Source: Laguncularia racemosa
Taxonomy: Eukaryota > Streptophyta > Magnoliopsida > Myrtales > Combretaceae
DNA: 64,000 nt
Assembly: GCA_037954665.1 (NCBI GenBank)
Contig: JBBMOL010000038.1
Span: 4,588,001 to 4,652,000 of the forward strand
Direction of reading: 5' to 3'
In this document: in pieces, positions 47,763-57,253 of the stretch
How positions within the stretch are numbered: the stretch's first letter is position 1
How the letters are laid out: every line of letters begins with the position of its first letter
Notes under the pieces: generated by a model
Told to the model about the DNA's origin: nothing
Seen by the model: the letters and a program-made list of their open reading frames with translations, nothing else
The model's database searches: none
Position numbers and translations under genes: made by a program

Positions 47763-49515
47763 TTCTCGGATTTGTCATCCCTCGCAAAAGGCCTTTAAAG
47801 GACAGGATAACACCATTACTTCTGCTAGCATCCATGAATGATGAAGGAAGGTTACTATTTTGTCATCAATGTTTTCTGGGGATTTGCTTTGGCTATTTAC
47901 TTTCAATCTGTACATAGTCCTAATCTTTGTTTAATTGGCACCAATTGTAATTGGAGATACAAGAGGTTTATGTATAATGTGTTTAGGATTTTTTAATTCT
48001 AGATAGTGGTAAAATATTTAATCGGTAAATTGCAAATATGTTTCTTATATTTAGTCCATGTGTACTTAAACTTTCTATTTTTGAAATATGTCTCAAATAT
48101 TTGAAAAGTATATTTTAAATCATATTTTACTATTTTGCTTTCGGATAAAATAATAATAAAAGGGAAAACATGAAATAAAGCTGGCAAATTGAGTAGCAAA
48201 ATAAAAAGGAGTGTGCCAGTCACGAACAATCAATATAGAAAAATCACTGAGTTACCGAATGATATCTTATTTCTAAATTCCATCACGATCTAAGTAATTA
48301 TTTTATTCTTTAAAACCATTCTTTAAATTCTCTAATCCTAATTGGTTCAAATTTATGATGAGATGAATATCTTTCTATTGCACCTTATAAATCTTATTTG
48401 ATTTTTCAATCCTTGATTTTTTAAATTTAATTCCCTCAACGTAACTTACCTTATTACTCCATTTGACCATTTATAAAGAAACAAAAAAGTGGGTAAAAAT
48501 TCCCTAAGACTTACGTTTTTCGTTCTCTTTTAAAAAAGAAAAAATTCATTTTAAGATTTGAGTTTTTGACAAAATTAATAAATATCCGATGCCACGTCGG
48601 GTGTGTTAATGTTATGGCATTTTGTGGTTAATGACTTTTCTATAGAAAAGTATATTTTTGGTTCGGTTTTCGAATTCACCACCTGAAGTAGATTTTGAGA
48701 CGTAAAAAGGGAAAATTTTAAAAATAACTATTACTAAAAATAGGTTAAGAATTTATATTTTAATATTTATTTTATATAATTTTTTATCATAAAAAGTATC
48801 TATTTTAATATTTATTTTACCTTATTAATTATAATATTAAATTAAAATTACTAATTTACTCACATTTCATCATAATTACGGTATTAATAAAAATATAATT
48901 AATATGATATTTAAACTTTTTATTCATTTTATAGAGAGAGAAAAAATCCTTCTCCGAAATAATATTTATTTCCAATAAAATGAAAATAAATAAGCCCGAG
49001 AATTAGAATTTCCTCATTACATTTTTTAAATTATTCCCTCTATTACTTCCAAATAAACATGTTTTCATGAAAAAACATAAGTGACAAAATAGTTACCTTT
49101 CAGCGTTTATGCCACCAGGATGCTGAAGTAATGGTCTTTATCCGTGTTTTACACAAGAACTGAAGATTATACATGGCCCTTAATGAAGATGCTGAAGGAC
49201 GCGCAAAATATGTGTAAATGAAGTCAAATGGGATACGTGTGATGTAAAGAAGTTAGACCACCTAAAATAAGTGATGGATTCTTCTAAGAGGAAGCAGATG
49301 ACACTTGCTCTAGAAGGGCTAACTTCCTCTGCAAAATAGTTACATCATAGTATTTACCATTTATGCTAGAAATAAACACTAAGAGATACTAGTTTGTCCT
49401 TGATTCACCGAAAACTAAACTGGCAGAAAGAGGAAAAAGATTATCATCCTTCTCCATTCAAGTCCTCTCATTCTTACCATCTTTTAATGAACAAAGTTCT
49501 GAAGAAATGGCAGGC
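47763..49515. other. Spacer between convergent REM genes C and D
   Basis: AT-rich, especially 48700-49000. The beginning matches the 3' flanks of genes A and B (CACCATTACTTCTGCTAGCATCC). No further gene found. Confidence 0.55.
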
Positions 49516-51788
49516 CTACTCACTGCCTCTCTGGATGGAGAACTTTAGAACCATTTTTTCCTTCTCGATAAGTTCAAATAGACATATGTCTCCAACTTGC
49601 AAAGAGTTGTCCCTCGCAAACCTAGTCCAACCACGGGAAAGAATTCCCCGTGTGAATTGTTGACAGAAGCAAACCTTTACGCACCATAATCTACCAGCAA
49701 ATTGAAGTGTCACAATCTGTGTCCTTCGGTTTAAATGCTTCAAAAACCCAGTTTGAATAGGCTGCATCATCAACAAGTATATTGCTCATATCAATAATAT
49801 CGAAGAAGAAGAAGATTCCTTTTCTGAAAATGCAGGATCAAGAACAGTAGTTTTATTAATCTATGTAAAAAGATGACCTAGGAAGTTCTGCATACAGAAA
49901 CTAGTCTGTCATCCATCGGGTCATAAGCATGCAAGAATGTAGCAATTTTGCCATGAACTTACCACACTACCACGCTTCAAACGAGCTTCAGTCATAACAA
50001 GAATAAAGGAAGGATACTTGGATGTATGGTTGCTTGTAGCTGCATATTGAATATTAGAATTTGGCTCTTCATGGCAAGGAGGTTTGAGTAAGTTCCATCT
50101 ACCAATGCATTCTCCAATCTCCAACTTCACTACATGATTAAGGAAGGTTTCAGTGAGATCAATCTAGCAATGCATTCTCTGATCTCTGTCTTGACTACAT
50201 GATTAAATAAACTTTTTCCTTTAAAAGATCTTTCATTATTAACAGGCTAAAGCACTTCTCTGAAGAATTTGCACTTAATTTGCAAATAAATATCTTTTAT
50301 GGTTGGCCTTAAATTGAAACTGGAAAGTGAAATCCCAACATATATTCTCAATCATTTTCCTGCATGATTACAATTGATTTGAGCACATCTCTTAACCTTG
50401 AAATATTCAACTGATTTGACCAGACGATTTCTCCCACAACAAAGGTTTGTTGCATGACAAAAATCAGAGAACAATCATCTTTGTAGACTCACCAGCAATA
50501 TTACTGAGATTTCTTTCCTCGGCTGCTCTGAAAATGGTAACTTGAAAATGAACTTTAACACTATCGATCAACTCGAAGATACAAACATCACCTGCTGCCA
50601 AGTTGTTATCCTGGACAAAAGTCTTCCAACCCAACTGGATTCTCGCTTTGGGCTGATTACCGCACATCCTAAAATGGCACTTCACAGTCCAGAATCTCCC
50701 ACAAGGAACAAAAAGTTTCGGATAACATTCTTTTTGGCCAATATAATCCATTATAAATCTACCAGGCAGACGCTGCACTATGAAAACAGTTAAAAGGATG
50801 ACGACAGCACAGCACTAGAAAAGCGTCTTCCTTTCAGTGGAAACTTTATGCACTGTAATTTCAATAATTTTTGTGTAATATATATTCAAGAAAGCTCACC
50901 AAATCGCTGAAGTTAACATAGGAAGCTCGCATGATAATTTGAAAATATGGATTCGGAGAATTGAAGGCTCTGTCTCTAATAATTGCTTCAGGTTCTTTTC
51001 TGGATTTGCATGGACTGAAGCCCTCTCCATTAACATAATCATCATCTGCTCGAAGATCAGGGAAGCATAACTAACCAAAAGAAAGCATTTGCATGGAGAT
51101 TATGCTATTATCGAAACTGATATAATATACCTCCAGATATTTTTACCAAGCGATTTGTATTCTTCTTGCGATTATTCGAAAATATGTAATTAGATGCATT
51201 TATCTGACATGCAGCATGATCGATCGCCATTTTAGTATCACCTTCTTCTATCTCAGGCTTGACACATAACAAGCATGGATCGAAACCAGCATTGTGTTCT
51301 TTGTTATTTTTGGCTTTACAGGGGTACTCAATCTCTGAAGTGGTCTTATCAAATATGAGAACTTGAAATTCCGAATGCCCTCGGTAACCAAAAACTAAGA
51401 AATAACCAAACTTTATGTTATAGAACTCTAAAAACTCTTGCCAACCGTTGTGTAACCACATGCCACCATCTTCTTCCCTATGTAACTCCACTTCCCATAC
51501 ATCACCAGATGTGACCCTTAAGTAAACCTTGCTTAAACATAAACTTCTTCCGTGGTGTCGGATGAAGCTCTTTGGAAAGCTCTGCATGCATGTCATGAAA
51601 CAGGGATATAGCTTCATATATATGTATGTATATAGATACTAAATGAAGCACCGTAATTCACATATACACAAAACAAAAGATGCAAGAGAGGGTCTTACAA
51701 GCTTTCGACTTTGAAGGGTCTCATGGAGAACTATCTTGAAGAAATGGGGAGTCTGGGACTCGTAATACTTGTGCTGAAGTCCTTCCAT
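49516..51788 (-). CDS. REM gene D: B3-domain transcription factor, three B3 domains
   Basis: Predicted 459-residue nuclear DNA-binding protein on the minus strand. Exons in coding order: 51699-51788, 51131-51581, 50900-51045, 50493-50772, 49963-50129, 49516-49761, all GT-AG and in frame. B3 domain 1 contains TPHFFKIVLHETLQ and GYFLVFGYRGHSEFQVLIF; domain 2 contains YFQIIMRASYV, PKLFVPCGRFW and GDVCIFELI; domain 3 contains SFILVMTEARLK, TLQFAGRLWCVKV and GDICLFELIEKEK. It is the shortest of the three intact copies, mainly in exon 3 (146 nt) and the C-terminal tail. Just upstream of exon 5 a 65-bp duplication creates a second, unusable acceptor. The intact PPR gene lies about 0.6 kb upstream in the same orientation. 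Confidence 0.87.
50100..50215 (-). repeat. 65-bp tandem duplication at the intron 4 / exon 5 border of REM gene D
   Basis: AATCATGTAGT followed by AGA-GAATGCATT occurs twice, with the acceptor TAG at 50197-50195 and again at 50132-50130. Splicing at the first would run into an in-frame TAG at the second; only the second keeps the frame. Confidence 0.8.
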
Positions 51789-52414
51789 TTGAAGAGTAGG
51801 GTTCTTGTGGTGAATTAGAAAGTGCCTTACTAACTTTTAACACTAGCCAGTCCGAGACTCGTAATATGGTTCTTTTTTTTTCCTTTTCTTTCATTTCCGT
51901 TTAGACAAACCAAAATTTCATAATTGGTTTGCAGCAATATTCTACTTGTATTTGAAAAAATTATTTTACTATTACATAGCATTTAAACGAGTTTATGTTA
52001 AATATATATATATATTCAAATTTTATATCTTAGACTATAGATATAACTTTAGTTGTATGAATACTAATTTTATCAATTTCTTAAAAGAAATTAGTAATTG
52101 TGATGTGCGATTACACATAATGAATCTAATTTTTCTTTGATCATAACTTATGTTTAATTTATAAACTGTAATATATCAAACTAAAGTATTATAGTATAGA
52201 AAAATCCTAAATTGAACAGTGCGATTTAGTTCAAAATGATAGAAAATCAAATTGTATTTTTAGAATTGGGATTGATTTGAAGGAAAAAAATCAACCAAAC
52301 TGTACCACATCCATCCTCGACGTCCCTATTTCAGAAGATGACCCAGCTTTTGGTCATAAAACTTATTTAGAACTGCTGTCCGAACTGAATCACAAAAACC
52401 CTTTAATTATGTCG
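51789..52414. other. Upstream region of REM gene D, between it and the PPR gene
   Basis: AT-rich, no gene. The part next to gene D (TTAAAAGTTAGTAAGGCACT in minus-strand sense, near 51820) is shared with the sequence before REM gene A near 17710, so it is part of the duplicated unit and probably includes the promoter. Confidence 0.55.
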
Positions 52415-53848
52415 TTAAGTTGTTGATAGGCTATAAGCTGGAATCTTAGCTAGCCTTCTCTGTTTCATCAGTATCCTAATTCTCTCCACATCTTCCCACA
52501 AACCTCTACGAGCGTAAATGTTCGACAAGCCCACATAGACCCCATCATTCCATGGTTCCAATTCTTGTAAATGCTTAGCAACCCATTCACCCATCTTCAC
52601 ATTCCCATACTTCTCACAAGCACCCAATAAACACCCGAATATAACCGAATTCGGCTTCATTGGCAACCCTTCCACCATTTCTTTTGCTTCTTCGAACAAC
52701 CCAGCTCGGCCGAGCAGATCAACCATACAACCATAATGCTTCAACTTTGGCTTTATTCCATACACATTCTGCATCATATCGAAATAGTATTTCCCCTCTT
52801 GTACAAGTCCCCCGTGCACACAAGCACTAAGAACACCAACAAATGTGACACTGTTAGGACTCACTCCGGGCCCTCTCATGCGACGAAAGCATTCAAGTGC
52901 ATCCCCAACATGTCCGTGCATTGCATGGTTCATAATCATAGAAGTCCAAGAAGACACGTTCCTACCAGCCATCTTGGAAAACAGTACATTAGCTAAATCC
53001 ATACGTCCGCATTTCCCATACATATCTATAACCGAATTCATCATCAAAGCCTCAAATCTCTCGCTTCTTTTCGCCTGGAAAACATACTTATGCAACTGAC
53101 GAGCTAAAACCAAATCCCCAATACTCCCACAACCCGAAAAAACACTCGCCATCGTCACATCATCCGGAACAATCCCACGTTTCCTCATCTCCAAAAACAT
53201 CTCTAATCCTTCCTTAACCCGCTCCCCATTCATCAAACCCGCAATAATCGCATTCCAAGACCCCAAACATCTCTCAGGATTTTCATCAAACACTTTATAG
53301 GCACTACCAAAATCACCTCCCTTTGCGTAAAAACTTATGAACCCACTCTCACAATACTCATTCCTCACCAACCCATGTTTGATAGCAACACAATGAAGCT
53401 GCCAACCAGTGCAAAAACTAAAGTTCCCCGTCGTAGCTTTCAACACAATGGGAATCGTATAACAATCAGGGAAAACACCTTCCCTAGACATGGAAATATA
53501 CGCACATACTGCTTTAGTTGGGCAATCTAGCCTAGTGTAGGATCTTATGATGTTATTATAGTGGAATGAAATGGGGTTTGTGTGTAAAAAATGGGTTCTT
53601 GTTATGTGGGCATGGATTTGGAGCAAGTGTTGGAGGTTGGTGCAATTAGTGAGGAGTGTTGGTATGGGTGTGGAATGAATTGATGGTGGTGGTGGTGGTG
53701 GTGGCGTTGGGCTTTGGGGAGTTTGGAGCAATAGGATAGAGTTAGATTGGGTGTTGAGAATGGTGATGGTGGAAATGTGAAGGATTGAAAGGTGTTTTGA
53801 GGACTGGAGTTCAGGGAGATGGTGTTTGAGATGGCAAAACGTGATCAT
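52415..53848 (-). CDS. PPR protein, PLS class with E-type tail, intronless
   Basis: Intact 477-codon single-exon gene. PPR proteins bind organelle RNA sequence-specifically and act in editing, splicing or stability. The N-terminus is rich in S, T, H and L, with a seven-proline run at residues 49-55, and could serve as an organelle targeting region. Repeats run from about residue 95 to 395, with motifs such as NNIIRSYTR, GSWNAIIAGLMNGERVKEGL, NSVIDMYGKCGRMDLANVLF and YGCMVDLLGRAGLFEEAKEM. The last about 75 residues (FGCLLGACEKYGN, LEPWNDGVYVGLSNIYA, KIPAYSLS) form an E-type domain; there is no DYW domain, so any editing role would need a partner. Length is typical for a small PLS protein. It resembles Arabidopsis E-class members, but the exact orthologue is not certain. 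Two decayed copies lie at 12430-17545 and 28015-29362. Confidence 0.92.
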   Translation of the reverse strand: MITFCHLKHHLPELQSSKHLSILHISTITILNTQSNSILLLQTPQSPTPPPPPPPSIHSTPIPTLLTNCTNLQHLLQIHAHITRTHFLHTNPISFHYNNIIRSYTRLDCPTKAVCAYISMSREGVFPDCYTIPIVLKATTGNFSFCTGWQLHCVAIKHGLVRNEYCESGFISFYAKGGDFGSAYKVFDENPERCLGSWNAIIAGLMNGERVKEGLEMFLEMRKRGIVPDDVTMASVFSGCGSIGDLVLARQLHKYVFQAKRSERFEALMMNSVIDMYGKCGRMDLANVLFSKMAGRNVSSWTSMIMNHAMHGHVGDALECFRRMRGPGVSPNSVTFVGVLSACVHGGLVQEGKYYFDMMQNVYGIKPKLKHYGCMVDLLGRAGLFEEAKEMVEGLPMKPNSVIFGCLLGACEKYGNVKMGEWVAKHLQELEPWNDGVYVGLSNIYARRGLWEDVERIRILMKQRRLAKIPAYSLSTT

Positions 53849-54864
53849 TAGTTTGCAATTTGCATGGATATGAACATTTCAAACGGAAGGTTTGATCAGT
53901 AATTTGCAGCTTCTCCTCGTCTCGCGGTACATGGACTTCCTGCGACTCCTGATTCTTGCACAACAACCAGGTGATGGATTCGGATCCAGCTTTTATGGGA
54001 TACTTCTCAAAGCACTGCGGTCTCCCTCTCAGAGCTGCCTCCCTCCCCAACGCGTTCGTCTTGGGCAACAAGAAGTAATTGTACTTTTAGCTGTTGAATT
54101 TACACTCTGTTTGGAAAGATGAAAGGCACGGAAATGGAAGAAAATGGGAGGATATGAAATAAAGAGTGAAAACCGGAATAATTGAAATCAAATAAGTGAA
54201 AATTATTTACTTTGGAATTCACTACTTTTTTCCTAAAATTTGGAAGAAATAGTGAAAATGGATTGAAACGATAAATAATTATAAAATTGTATTTTATAAT
54301 AATGTTAGTAAAAATAAGAATTGAAGCATTTTATAATAATATTCATAAAAATAAGAATTGAGGCAGTTTTATCTATACGAATTCCATTTTTCAATAAATG
54401 AAGAAAATGGAAACTATTTCTTTTATTTTCTTTATATGCTAATCACAAAATAAAATTTACACATTATTTCATTTTCACTTGTTGATATGTCATTTCATTG
54501 GGCTCAAGTCCAAGGCCAATTTAATATAATAGGCACACCCATGAGTTTAAATGGTAGCTTAGCCTCTCATCCTATATAGCCTTTTGACTCAATTGACTCT
54601 ACATGAAACTCACGTAGATCATTAACCATTACAATTGCTCACTCTTTCATTACCTTAATACTTTAGATGTACTCTAAGAGATATGCTTCATGTTCTCTAT
54701 TTTTAACTGTCCAATAGCATTTTTTATAAATACTTAGAACCGTCTAAGGGTAAAGGAATCTAAACCTTAAACTCTCTTACTTTCCTTTAAGCTTATCTTC
54801 CCCATACACATTTAAATACTAACTTAAGCATCAAAATGACTATACCAAATAGTTTTAGCACTTC
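53849..54864. other. 5' flank of the PPR gene and spacer
   Basis: The part nearest the PPR gene is moderately GC-rich and probably holds its promoter and 5' UTR; the open stretch 53811-54071 there looks fortuitous. Beyond 54100 the DNA is AT-rich with a GTTTGGAAAGATGAAAGG start reminiscent of the nearby MITEs, but no matching right end was found. Confidence 0.45.
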
Positions 54865-54869
54865 GTAGC

Positions 54870-55433
54870 TGATGCGGACATAATGGAGGACAGAGGCTGA
54901 CACGGGTTAAGGCACGGCTTGAGACATGGCTTGATGAGGACATGGTGGAGGACATAGGCTGACACGGGTTAAGGCACGACTTGAGACATGGTCGTGTGTT
55001 CCAGCAGGACTTTTCACAGAGGCTAACACGGTTCCGGGCACGGCTTGAGACACGATCGTGTGTTCCAGCAGGGCTTTCTACAGAGGTTGACACGGTTCCA
55101 GGCACGGCTTGGGACACGGCTTGCAAGACTTTCACAGAAGCTTACACGGGTTAAGACACGGCTAGAGGCACGGCCGTGTATGCGATAGATTCCAGACACG
55201 TATATTTTTATTTATTTTCACGTGTACGCTTAGATTTTCCCCTTTTAGGTATTTTACGGGGAAGTATAAATACTCTTTTGTCAGACATGTTAGGGTTAGG
55301 TCTTATTTTATTCGTTGAAATACATTTCGTGAGAGACTTCTCACCTTTAACGATTGTGCGCAACCATTGTGTGTTTGAGATATTTATTCGTTGAGTGATT
55401 CTCTAAGTTTTCTACGCTAACTCGCTGCGTCAG
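54870..55433 (+). repeat. 5' LTR of the gag-only element
   Basis: Starts TGATGCGGACAT and ends GCTGCGTCA. The first 270 bp consist of degenerate units of about 62-67 bp rich in the words ACACGG and GGCACGG. A TATAAATACTC box at about 55265 is the likely promoter. Confidence 0.9.
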
Positions 55434-55435
55434 TT

Positions 55436-55447
55436 GGTATCAGAGCA
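55436..55447 (+). promoter_or_regulatory. Primer binding site of the gag-only element
   Basis: TGGTATCAGAGC, the standard plant initiator tRNA-Met site, two bases after the LTR. Confidence 0.88.
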
Positions 55448-55466
55448 AGGAAAATTTCTTGTGGAG

Positions 55467-56780
55467 ATGTCAGGTGACGGTAGTTCAGGAGGCGGTCATG
55501 TTCCAGACATCACTCGGGATATGGAAGTCCTACGTTACGGGCAACCAATACGAAGGGCGGTAGAGGAGACCATGGGTTAGAAAATCCGGCGAGAGGAACA
55601 ACGTCGTGAGGCCCTAATCTATCGATCCAATACCAACAGTAGCAGGCAGGATTTTTGGAGACAATCGGAAGGCGATCCAAGGATCAATTCTGTTACCTAT
55701 GATACGGATGATGAAGATGAAATTCTTGAAGATCTGGCTAGGAGAAGAGGCCATGGTGGAATGAGACGATACAACAGATGTAATTACAAGTATAAAGATG
55801 AAATCTTTTCTCAATTTAAATATGTTGTAACTGAGTTCGATGGTACTGGAAGTTTGAATGAGTTTTGGATTTAGGTTGAAGACGTTGAAAGATTCTTTGA
55901 CTATATGAGGATTTCTGAGGGAATGAAGATAGAGTTAGTGGAGAGTCGTTTGTGGGGTGATGCGTTGTATTGGTGGGAACGACTTCGGGCAGTAAGACGC
56001 CTTGAGGGTAAAGATCTGGTGAGGACTTGGTTTATGATGAAATACTTGCTAGAACGAAAGTTCTTTCCCCTTGATTACGAGCAAATCCTTCCTCAAGAGA
56101 TTCCACAAACACCTAAGCCAGTAAACTCAATTCCAAAAGCGTTTAAGGAGGAGAGGGTTGAACAAGAGGAAAACCCAACCCTTAACGATCATAGTACTTC
56201 GAGTGATGATGGTGGGGGCAGTGGTAAAGTAGTTGAAGCCTACGGACTTTGTGTTGATGAAGAAGCTATTACGGAAGAGCCTTTGTTGAATGACGAGCAA
56301 GTGATGATGGTTACTAAAGAGTCGACGGCTGGAGATAATTTGAGCATATTCATCGCACCAATGAAGGAGATTAAGGATGTAGAGTTTAATGCTTTAGCCA
56401 AAGACTTATATTTCAATCCAGAGGAAGCGCTAGAAGTAATAAGTGCAAGTGTTCTATTGTTTCCTATCAACATCGGCGGTGATTATCCCATCAATACTCA
56501 AATCCATCCGAATTATGCGCAAATAAATTTAATAGAAAATTCGATGACAAGTGTTACTCTGGGTGTGGTAGTTGATGTAGTGCGAATCACGATCAAGCGA
56601 CGAGATAAATGGGATAAATCAAGACGATTCAAAGAGAGGGAACGACATGGAAAGTATATTCACAAGAAGAGAACTCGGGGTCGAGTTCTGTGTAGGTGGG
56701 AGAGAATGATGGAGAACTCGAGGTCGAGTTCTTTGCAGCTGGGAGAGAATGATGCGGACATAGTGGAGGACAGAGGCTGA
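55467..56780 (+). pseudogene. Gag protein of the gag-only element, with two in-frame stops
   Basis: One reading frame runs from ATG 55467 to the stop at 56778-56780, inside the 3' LTR, broken only by TAG codons at about 55578 and 55872; the part from ATG 55905 to the end is open for 291 codons. The segment TEFDGTGSLNEFWI, then VEDVERFFDYMRI, then LWGDALYWWERLRAVRR and ERKFFPLDYEQIL fits the capsid-type gag domain of plant gypsy elements. The C-terminal half is acidic and of unknown function, ending in a basic stretch. No CCHC knuckle was seen. Both stops are TAG where W or Q codons would be expected. Confidence 0.8.
56671..56749 (+). repeat. 43-bp tandem duplication including the polypurine tract
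   Basis: GAACTCGGGGTCGAGTTCT-GGTGGGAGAGAATGATG at 56671 recurs from 56714 as GAACTCGAGGTCGAGTTCTTT and ends in GCTGGGAGAGAA directly before the 3' LTR. Each copy includes the purine tract and TGATG. Confidence 0.8.
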
Positions 56781-57248
56781 CACGGGTTAAGGCACGACTT
56801 GAGACATGGCTTGATGAGGACATGGTGGAGGACATAGGTTGACACGGGTTAAGGCACGACTGGAGACATGGTCGTGTGTTCCAGCAGGACTTTCCACAGA
56901 GACTAACACGGTTCCGGGCACGGCTTGAGACACGGCTTGCAGGACTTTCACAGAAGCTTACACGGGTTAAGACACGGCTAGAGGCACGGCCGTGTATGCG
57001 ATAGATTCCAGACGCGTATATTTTTATTTATTTTCACGTGTACGCTTAGATTTTCCCCTTTTAAGTATTTTACGGGGAAGTATAAATACTCTTTTGTCAG
57101 GCATGTTAGGGTTAGGTCTTATTTTATTCATTGAAATACATTTCGTGAGAGACTTCTCACCTTTAACGGTTGTGCGCAACCATTGTGTGTTTGAGATATT
57201 TATTCGTTGAGTGATTCTCTAAGTTTTCTACGCTAACTCGCTGCGTCA
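56750..57248 (+). repeat. 3' LTR of the gag-only element
   Basis: Same ends as the 5' LTR but 65 bp shorter, lacking one of the ACACGG-rich tandem units. Followed by the GTAGC target duplicate. Confidence 0.9.
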
Positions 57249-57253
57249 GTAGC

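Larger units (their letters stand above)
54870..57248 (+). mobile_element. Gag-only LTR retrotransposon (TR-GAG type)
   Basis: A 2.4 kb element with LTRs of 564 bp (54870-55433) and 499 bp (56750-57248), flanked by a perfect 5-bp duplication GTAGC (54865-54869 and 57249-57253). The primer binding site TGGTATCAGAGC (55436-55447) follows the left LTR and a purine tract (GGGAGAGAA) precedes the right one. The only coding content is a gag-like frame. No protease, RT, RNase H or integrase fits in the 1.3 kb interior, so it must depend on another element. The LTRs differ at only about 7 positions in the first 185 bp apart from one deletion, so it is among the younger insertions here. Confidence 0.9.

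Noticed and set aside
53811..54071. 86-codon minus-strand open frame overlapping the PPR start
   Set aside because: Lies in the PPR 5' flank in another frame; no domain and no counterpart upstream of the pseudogene copies.
54090..54480. Possible MITE beginning CTGTTTGGAAAGATG
   Set aside because: Only one end is recognisable; no inverted partner or target duplication.
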